Origin: JAHEZL01 sp046074525
Lineage (GTDB): Bacteria > Bacteroidota > Bacteroidia > Flavobacteriales_C > GCA-002722245
Length of the DNA: 64,000 nt
Direction: 5' to 3'
NCBI GenBank assembly: GCA_046074525.1
Contig: JBJTOK010000033.1
Coordinates: 1 to 64,000 of the forward strand
The notes below the pieces were generated by a model, which worked only from the letters and a program-made list of their open reading frames with translations, had not been told where the DNA came from and ran no database searches. Positions 58,693 to 64,000 of this stretch are shown one piece after another (position 1 is the first letter of the stretch; the number at the start of each line of letters is the position of its first letter). Made by a program: the position numbers and the translations under genes.

Positions 58693-59487
58693 TCACTCCA
58701 CCCCAATAAACCCAAACACAGGTTTTTTGATTTTCACCTGAACAGTAAATTTCCAGCCCACTTCAATCACACGACCGTCATAGGACGACACTTTGAAATA
58801 AGCCATCCTGTCGTCGCCCTCATAGGCAGTACGCAGGAATTCAATTTTTTCAATTTCAGTAAAATCAACGCAAGCTCTGGTTTCACTCTTTTCGAGTCCT
58901 TTCAATACTTCACCACAATATTGTTCATTCATGCAACGTGCAGTGTCGTTTTCCAAAGCCCCAATGCAATGACGGGCCACATAAGCCGAATCATAGAAGA
59001 AAAGCATATCATTATAATTTCCGTTTTGAACATAAGCCACGAAGGAACGGAAGAAATTATTGGTGTCGATTTTTTCAAAGGGAATCGCAGAGGAAGAAGA
59101 AGTTGTTTCTTCTTGTTTTTCGCTGGCAGCAGAAATGATTTTATAAGAAGTATAAATCATTGTTCTCACCGGCTCGCCTTCTTCACCGAAAGGTTGCTTT
59201 TCAACGTAGAAATTTCCGGTAAAGTCAACAACAGCACCTTCGGGAACTTCAATCGTTAATGCAGCGCTGTCGCTAACAGGAAGAATCTGATAGCACTCAT
59301 CTTCGCAACTTATCTTGCTGGGATCAGCTCCCACTCTCACCCAACCCTTGCAATCGCAATCGGCCGGAGCATGCTGGAAAGAATAAGTCACCACATCTTC
59401 ATCAAGGTTTTTGGAAGCCTCGGAAGAACAGCCTGTCGCGAAAAAAAACGCAACAGCCACAAAAAGTATTGAATAGATTTTCTTCAT
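58693..59487 (-). CDS. Lipoprotein of unknown function
   Basis: This gene encodes 264 residues. The signal MKKIYSILFVAVAFFFATGCS with a lipobox (ATGC, Cys at about 20) marks a lipoprotein. The mature N-terminus contains a four-Cys cluster (DCDCKGWV ... SCEDECYQI), which may bind metal or form disulfides. A beta domain (SAALTIEVPEGAVVDFTGNFYVEKQPF, in parts) follows, then a Ser/Thr linker and a helical C-terminal domain with further Cys (HCIGALENDTARCMNEQYCGEVL). Acidic positions right after the Cys are not of the clear surface-export type. No family recognised. It lies just downstream of truA, 9 bases apart. Confidence 0.78.
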   Translation of the reverse strand: MKKIYSILFVAVAFFFATGCSSEASKNLDEDVVTYSFQHAPADCDCKGWVRVGADPSKISCEDECYQILPVSDSAALTIEVPEGAVVDFTGNFYVEKQPFGEEGEPVRTMIYTSYKIISAASEKQEETTSSSSAIPFEKIDTNNFFRSFVAYVQNGNYNDMLFFYDSAYVARHCIGALENDTARCMNEQYCGEVLKGLEKSETRACVDFTEIEKIEFLRTAYEGDDRMAYFKVSSYDGRVIEVGWKFTVQVKIKKPVFGFIGVE

Positions 59488-59496
59488 AAGCTAAAC

Positions 59497-60231
59497 TTAA
59501 AAATTATACTCCACTTTTGAAAGATAGAGCGCATGCGCCGGAACAGAAATACCCGCTTTACCGCGGTCGCGTGATTCCACTATTTTTTTAAAGTCTTCAA
59601 TCGACACCGCTCCTTTCCCCACATCAATCAATGTTCCTACAATAGCGCGCACCATATTGCGCAAAAAGCGATCGGCACGGATGCGGAAAATCATTCCATT
59701 GCTGGTTTCTTCAAAAAAAGCGTGGTGAACATCGCAAAGAAAATGCGCCACATCTGTATTCACTTTGGAAAAACACTCAAAGTTTTCAAATCCGGGAAGT
59801 AACGCCGCAGCTTCTTTCATCTTTTCCAGATCCAGCGGAAACACATATTGGTAAGCGCGTTCAATGGCAAAAGGATCTTTTTTAAAAGTGATGTGGTATT
59901 CGTATTCACGGAATTTAGCGTCGAAACGTGCATGCAAAGTATCGGCCACTTTAAACACGCGAAACACCGCAATGTCGGGTGGTAAAAAACGATTGAGCTT
60001 GTGCGTAAAATCTTCTTCAGTGTACGGAAACTCCTCCACCTCCATGTGCGCATAATAATCCTTGGCATGCACACCGGTATCGGTTCGGCCGCAACCCACC
60101 ACTTCAATTTCCTTGCGCAGCAACGTACTAATGCAATGCTCCAGCTGTTCCTGCACTGTAATGCCGTTGAGCTGACGCTGCCAGCCATGGTATTTTGTGC
60201 CGCAATAAGAAAGATGAATGAAATAGCGCAT
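59497..60231 (-). CDS. truA: tRNA pseudouridine(38-40) synthase TruA
   Basis: This gene encodes 244 residues, normal for TruA. The catalytic Asp is in GCGRTDTGVHAKDY (about residue 54). Other blocks are the N-terminal YCGTKYHGWQRQ, LHARFDAKFREYEYHI and FRIRADRFLRNMVRAIVGTLIDVGKG (in parts, with the conserved MVR). TruA changes uridines 38-40 of the anticodon stem-loop to pseudouridine. Reads into the lipoprotein gene, 9 bases apart, and is divergent from the EamA transporter gene. Confidence 0.96.
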   Translation of the reverse strand: MRYFIHLSYCGTKYHGWQRQLNGITVQEQLEHCISTLLRKEIEVVGCGRTDTGVHAKDYYAHMEVEEFPYTEEDFTHKLNRFLPPDIAVFRVFKVADTLHARFDAKFREYEYHITFKKDPFAIERAYQYVFPLDLEKMKEAAALLPGFENFECFSKVNTDVAHFLCDVHHAFFEETSNGMIFRIRADRFLRNMVRAIVGTLIDVGKGAVSIEDFKKIVESRDRGKAGISVPAHALYLSKVEYNF

Positions 60232-60259
60232 GAGTCAAAAATAGAAAATTTGAATTACT

Positions 60260-60268
60260 TATCTTCGC
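60260..60268 (+). promoter_or_regulatory. Possible -7 element directly before the EamA gene
   Basis: TATCTTCGC ends 3 bases before the ATG at 60272 and equals the string at 45781-45789. If used, transcription would start at or just after the start codon region, which argues either for leaderless translation from a nearby start or against a promoter role. Confidence 0.25.
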
Positions 60269-60271
60269 TAT

Positions 60272-61138
60272 ATGTATTTCTACCTCATTACAAGCATCCT
60301 TTGTTCGGCATTGATATTCGTGGCTTTCAAGCTATTTACGAAATACAGCATCAATACTTTCAACGCCATTGTTGTCAATTACCTCACCGCCTTTTCGCTG
60401 GGCGCTATTATGGGGAAGGGCGAAATTTTCAGCGACTTTGCCAATGCCGAATGGCAGGGATTGAGCATCGCACTGGGATTTATTTTTATTGGCTTGTTCA
60501 ATGTAATGGCCCGCTCATCGCAGGAAGCAGGCGTGGCGATTACCGGCGTAGCAAACAAAATGTCTTTTATCGGCCCAATTGTTTTTGGTGTCTTTGTACT
60601 GGATGAAAATTTCACCCTATTGCAAAGTTTTGGCGTAGCACTGGCAGTGATTTCGGTAATTCTCACTTCCTTCAGCAAGCAAGAAAAAGAAGGACAAACA
60701 AAAATGCTTCTGCCCATTTTGTTATTCATCGGTGGCGTGGCTTTAGATACTTTATTGAGCTATGCACAATCGGGCATTGCAGGCAGTGTAAACACCTTGT
60801 CTTTCACCGGAAGTATTTTCGGAATGGCAGCCGCGATCGGACTCCTTATTATGCTTTTCCTCAGTTTTAAAAACAAAACTCTGCCGCAGGGGCGTGATTT
60901 GCTCGCCGGTGTGCTGCTGGGCATTCCCAATTTTTTCTCCATATACTTTTTCCTCTATTCACTGGAATTTAAGGAACTCGATAATTCGCAGATTTTCCCG
61001 GCTTTCAACCTCAGTGTGATTTTAATCAATACCATTGTGGGATTACTGGCCTTTAAGGAAAAACTGCGCATTTATAACTATATTGGTATTGTACTGGCCA
61101 TGGCATCGATATTACTCATTGTGTTTATCAAGCCCTAA
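60272..61138 (+). CDS. EamA/DMT family transporter
   Basis: This gene encodes 288 residues with about ten membrane segments in two EamA halves, typical of the drug/metabolite transporter superfamily. Visible segments include YLITSILCSALIFVAFKLF, FNAIVVNYLTAFSLGAIMG, LSIALGFIFIGLFNVMA, FGVALAVISVILTSF, ILLFIGGVALDTLLSYA and YIGIVLAMASILLIVFI. Such carriers export or import small metabolites; the substrate cannot be told. The next gene starts 34 bases downstream but belongs to a different kind (secreted peptidase). Confidence 0.9.
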   Translation: MYFYLITSILCSALIFVAFKLFTKYSINTFNAIVVNYLTAFSLGAIMGKGEIFSDFANAEWQGLSIALGFIFIGLFNVMARSSQEAGVAITGVANKMSFIGPIVFGVFVLDENFTLLQSFGVALAVISVILTSFSKQEKEGQTKMLLPILLFIGGVALDTLLSYAQSGIAGSVNTLSFTGSIFGMAAAIGLLIMLFLSFKNKTLPQGRDLLAGVLLGIPNFFSIYFFLYSLEFKELDNSQIFPAFNLSVILINTIVGLLAFKEKLRIYNYIGIVLAMASILLIVFIKP

Positions 61139-61172
61139 ACAACTAAATGAAAACAGGAGCGTCTTATAAAAA

Positions 61173-62945
61173 ATGATTCGTGTTTTAGCGCTGATATTAT
61201 TGTGCAACATTGCTTTCGGACAAAAAACCGAAAGCCGGAACAGCCTTTATCCTATCGACGAGCTTAAAGCGCAGCATTATACTTTTTCTGCTTTTGATTT
61301 TCCTGACAATGAAGCCGCGGTTTCAAAATACCTTTCACAGAAACTCAACATTGAATTGAATTTACTGTATGTAAAAGTGAGTCCGGGCGGCAAGCACTAC
61401 TCCTTCCAGCAAAGCATCAACAACATTGCTATTTACCGCGCCCAGGTGAAAGTGAATGTTTTGAAAAACAAAAAAGCCGTAGATGTTTACGCACTTACTT
61501 TTCCGAAAGCCATTTCAGGAACTTTTGGCAATGCTGCAATAGCAGAAAATTTCATCGCACAACAGTCAAACATCAGCAAATCCAACTACCGCAAGATTTA
61601 TTATTTCCAGCATTCCCAGCTGATTCCCGCTTATCTTATTTACCTGGAAAAGAAGGGCTGCAAAAGTGAAGAATTCATCCTCAACAATCAGGGCGCTATT
61701 GTTTACAGCGCTGATTTATTGAGCTACTCAGGAAAAACCGACAGTACTGCCGTGCTCACCGTTTTTAATCCCGATCCCATTACTTCGGCGCAAACCACTT
61801 ACGGCGCGCCTTATGCCGACGACAATAACAACGACAATGCATCGCTGCACAACGAACTACAGCAAAAAGCATTGAAAGTGAAATTCCAGAACGACACTTT
61901 CTACCTCGAAAACGATTACTACAAAATTGCCGATGTAGACCTTCCCAGCGTAACACCAGCCTTTTCAACAATAGATTCCTTCAACTTCAACCGTTCGGAA
62001 AATGGTTTTGAAGACGTCAACAGTTTTTACCACATCAGCACCTACCGCAATCACGTAAAAAGTCTGGGCTTTCACAATCTGGTTGATTTTGCGTTATCTA
62101 TCGATCCCCACGCCCACTCCGGCGGTGACAACTCCTCTTTCAATGAATTTTCCTCTCCGGTAAGTCTCCTGTTTGGCGACGGCGGTGTGGACGATGCCGA
62201 AGATGCCGATGTGGTGGTACACGAATTTGGTCACGCCATTTCAGCAGCAGCAGCTCCTTTTTCCAATAACGGCTGGGAAAGAAAAGCAGTAGACGAAGGT
62301 TTTGGTGATTACATTGCGGCCTCCTACTCCCGTTCTGCCAGCTCTTACCACTGGGAAGAAATCTTCAACTGGGACGGACACAATGAATTTTGGGAAGGCA
62401 GAACAGCCGTGACCGACAGACATTATCCCGAAGACATCACTTCAAACAAATGGCGCGACGGTGAAATGTGGTCGGCAACACTCATGCAGATCCAGGATGA
62501 TTTAGGCGTCAATATTACCGACAGCATTGTTTACCAGGCTTTATATGGCCAGACTTCCAATACCAACATGCGTGATGCAGCACAATTAATCATCGATGCC
62601 GACACAGCGCTGTTCAATGGAAAATACAGCGCACAACTCTACCAACGCCTTTCTGCCCGCGGTTTCCTGGAAGCGATAGATTCCACCGTTTATCTCACCC
62701 AAAATGACATTGCTGTTTTTAATACATGGGCCTTTGCTACTGGCGGGGAAGTCATTGTAGCTTTTAATACCAAACAGGACGTTACCCTGGAATTGTTTGA
62801 TGCTGCCGGCCGCTTGATCGACAAGGCCAGCGCAACTTCTATTTCGCAAAGCACTTACTCCAACAGCAACATTTCCAGCGGGATATACCTACTCCGCATC
62901 AGCACCAGCTCTGCCAAGCTTACTGTGAAGCTTTCGCGATATTAA
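61173..62945 (+). CDS. Secreted zinc metallopeptidase, M36/M4-like, with T9SS type A sorting domain
   Basis: This gene encodes 590 residues. After a signal peptide (MIRVLALILLCNIAFGQ) comes a FTP/PepSY-like propeptide region (about 40-180, with KYLSQKLNIELNLLYVKV and YRAQVKVNVLKNKKAVDVYAL in parts). The peptidase domain has the zinc motif VVVHEFGHAISA (His350, Glu351, His354) and the downstream Glu in AVDEGFGDYIAAS (about 374), the fungalysin-like arrangement, followed by GEMWSATLMQIQDDLG. The last 70 residues (VTLELFDAAGRLIDKA ... SSGIYLLRISTSSAKLTVKL) form the type A T9SS domain, cut off during export. Likely digests proteins outside the cell. Confidence 0.92.
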   Translation: MIRVLALILLCNIAFGQKTESRNSLYPIDELKAQHYTFSAFDFPDNEAAVSKYLSQKLNIELNLLYVKVSPGGKHYSFQQSINNIAIYRAQVKVNVLKNKKAVDVYALTFPKAISGTFGNAAIAENFIAQQSNISKSNYRKIYYFQHSQLIPAYLIYLEKKGCKSEEFILNNQGAIVYSADLLSYSGKTDSTAVLTVFNPDPITSAQTTYGAPYADDNNNDNASLHNELQQKALKVKFQNDTFYLENDYYKIADVDLPSVTPAFSTIDSFNFNRSENGFEDVNSFYHISTYRNHVKSLGFHNLVDFALSIDPHAHSGGDNSSFNEFSSPVSLLFGDGGVDDAEDADVVVHEFGHAISAAAAPFSNNGWERKAVDEGFGDYIAASYSRSASSYHWEEIFNWDGHNEFWEGRTAVTDRHYPEDITSNKWRDGEMWSATLMQIQDDLGVNITDSIVYQALYGQTSNTNMRDAAQLIIDADTALFNGKYSAQLYQRLSARGFLEAIDSTVYLTQNDIAVFNTWAFATGGEVIVAFNTKQDVTLELFDAAGRLIDKASATSISQSTYSNSNISSGIYLLRISTSSAKLTVKLSRY

Positions 62946-63032
62946 GCGACTTTTGTATTTGCTTCTTTCCCTTTTTTAATTAACTTGCAAACAACAAAGC
63001 ACGGGGGTGCTTACTATTTTTTACTATTATCT

Positions 63033-64000
63033 ATGAAAAAACTACTAAACGTGGCTGTGCTATGCATGGCCATCTCCACGCAATCCTTTGCACAGGATGA
63101 AGTGTGGTATTTTGGCGCCTGGAACACCAATCCACCTACCGCCGCAGGAATCCAGTTCAGTGGTGGTTCCCTCCTCAACAGAAACAACGAAGCAGCCGCA
63201 ACTTTTTATGAAGCCAGCACGATAGTATCTGATGGCTCTGGCAATGTTTTGTTTTACAGCGACGGATTAAAAATCTGGGACAAGAACCACGCTGTGATGA
63301 CCAACGGGAGCGGGCTCATCGGCAGCAACGAACCCGGAAATACTACGGGCAGCGGTGTGCAGGGTGTTTTGGCGATCAATGATCCAGGCAATGCCAGTCG
63401 CTACTATGTTTTCACCGGTCCGTCGGTAGAACAAACCACTTCAAATACTGGCTTACACTACAACATAGTAGATTTATCGGTAGGTGCCACAGGTACCGTT
63501 ACCAGCAAAAACCAGGTATTGATCAACAGTGCTACCACAAGAGTGGCCGAAGCCATGGCCGCCATTTCCAAATCCTGTGATACTACCTGGGTAGTTGTTC
63601 ACGGCGCTACCAACAACAACTTTTATGCTTTTGAAATCACTGCCGCTGGGATCAATACCACACCTGTGGTTTCATCGGTGGGGCCTGTTATCAACGGAAC
63701 GCAGTTTGCGCAGGGTTCTATTGATTTTACACCACATGGCGACCGACTGGCATACACCTCAGCTGTTGGCTTGTATTTATTCGACTTCAATATCAAAACA
63801 GGGGTTGTAAGCAACTCCACGCCAGTAGCCACCACTACCGCATACTGGGGTACCGAGTTTTCTCCCGACGGCAGCAAGCTCTATTATACTCAATACATGC
63901 TGGGCGAACTAAGACAATACGATTTATGTACCACCACCATCACCTTGCTCGATGCTACTTCCAGCAATTTGGGCGAATTGGCCACTGGCAAGGACGGTAA
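63033..64000 (+). CDS. Secreted PD40/WD40-like beta-propeller protein, C-terminus beyond the right edge
   Basis: An ATG at 63033 opens a frame with no stop to base 64000 (322 codons seen). A signal peptide (MKKLLNVAVLCMAISTQSFA) is followed by DEVWYFGAWNTNPPTAAGIQF, the start typical of large Bacteroidota T9SS proteins (WYFG...A/GLDF). Blocks such as VLFYSDGLKIWDKNH, GSIDFTPHGDRLAYTS, LYLFDFNIKTG and GTEFSPDGSKLYYTQY are PD40-type propeller blades. By analogy with such proteins, a type B T9SS domain is expected at the missing end. A small hairpin (AAGCAC-GGGG-GTGCTT, 62997-63012) lies just upstream. Confidence 0.85.
   Translation, partial: MKKLLNVAVLCMAISTQSFAQDEVWYFGAWNTNPPTAAGIQFSGGSLLNRNNEAAATFYEASTIVSDGSGNVLFYSDGLKIWDKNHAVMTNGSGLIGSNEPGNTTGSGVQGVLAINDPGNASRYYVFTGPSVEQTTSNTGLHYNIVDLSVGATGTVTSKNQVLINSATTRVAEAMAAISKSCDTTWVVVHGATNNNFYAFEITAAGINTTPVVSSVGPVINGTQFAQGSIDFTPHGDRLAYTSAVGLYLFDFNIKTGVVSNSTPVATTTAYWGTEFSPDGSKLYYTQYMLGELRQYDLCTTTITLLDATSSNLGELATGKDG

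Noticed and set aside
62997..63012. AAGCAC-GGGG-GTGCTT hairpin as terminator of the metallopeptidase gene
   Set aside because: The stem is only 6 bp, lies 52 bases after the stop and has only a broken T-run; it is too weak to call.

Overview
This window comes from a chromosome of the phylum Bacteroidota, probably a gliding or T9SS-bearing Flavobacteriales, Chitinophagales or Sphingobacteriales relative. The evidence is two giant surface proteins ending in the gliding-motility type B T9SS sorting domain, a metallopeptidase ending in a type A T9SS sorting domain, a carboxypeptidase-regulatory/plug/beta-barrel outer-membrane receptor, bacillithiol synthesis (BshA), a short form of arginine decarboxylase, and promoter elements of the Bacteroidota type (TTTG and TAnnTTTG). 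Base composition and coding style look even throughout. I saw no rRNA, tRNA or CRISPR array.

Layout. 1-866: the N-terminal part of a tyrosine recombinase, cut by the left edge, followed by a 400-base gap with direct repeats and a short dispersed repeat, so the left end may border a mobile element. 1.2-2.8 kb: a small secreted protein and a GT9 glycosyltransferase. 3.2-10.1 kb: a 2284-residue secreted protein with an RCC1 propeller and about twelve Ig-like repeats. 10.2-16.4 kb: housekeeping genes (RdgB, HPP, thioesterase, outer-membrane receptor, Pcm, Gfo/Idh/MocA) and a 55-residue protein. 16.6-20.8 kb: a second giant type B T9SS cargo. 20.9-25.9 kb: a tight leftward run dapF - unknown - GNAT - mltG - bshA - lipid kinase. 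26.0-27.4 kb: HtrA protease. 27.6-30.0 kb: a four-gene cassette (Cys-Gly-rich precursor peptide, DUF692/MNIO enzyme, DUF2063 partner, DoxX protein) matching the bufferin/Hvf type of copper-linked RiPP system. 30.1-36.5 kb: FtsK, LolA, a duplicated-domain secreted protein, SlyD-like FKBP, a shortened DUF1015 protein, YggS and ClpS. 36.5-43.0 kb: a 2163-residue envelope protein with TPR, PD40, long coiled coils and three SPOR domains. 43.1-47.1 kb: PlsY, BipA and a DEAD-box helicase. 47.1-47.3 kb: a nested inverted-repeat element. 47.3-53.2 kb: HEAT-like protein, a TPR-membrane/TPR-AAA pair, and arginase divergent from arginine decarboxylase. 53.2-61.1 kb: lipoproteins, RlmF, a second DEAD-box helicase, unknown proteins, TruA and an EamA transporter. 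61.2-64.0 kb: an M36/M4-like metallopeptidase with a T9SS tail and the start of a PD40-type secreted protein cut by the right edge.

How the genes fit together. Much of the window serves the cell envelope: T9SS cargo, LPS or glycan transfer, lipoprotein carrier, peptidoglycan precursor (DapF), glycan-strand terminase (MltG), phospholipid acylation (PlsY) and a SPOR-domain giant. The most distinctive unit is the MNIO RiPP cassette: its precursor carries two identical Cys-containing decapeptides, and an intrinsic terminator separates it from the enzyme genes. Other unusual objects are the RCC1-fused adhesin, the TPR/PD40/SPOR giant next to ClpS, the AAA/TPR membrane pair, and two near-perfect inverted-repeat elements that share a 13-mer. 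Start codons were often moved inward from the longest open frame to fit signal peptides or known N-termini; each entry says so.
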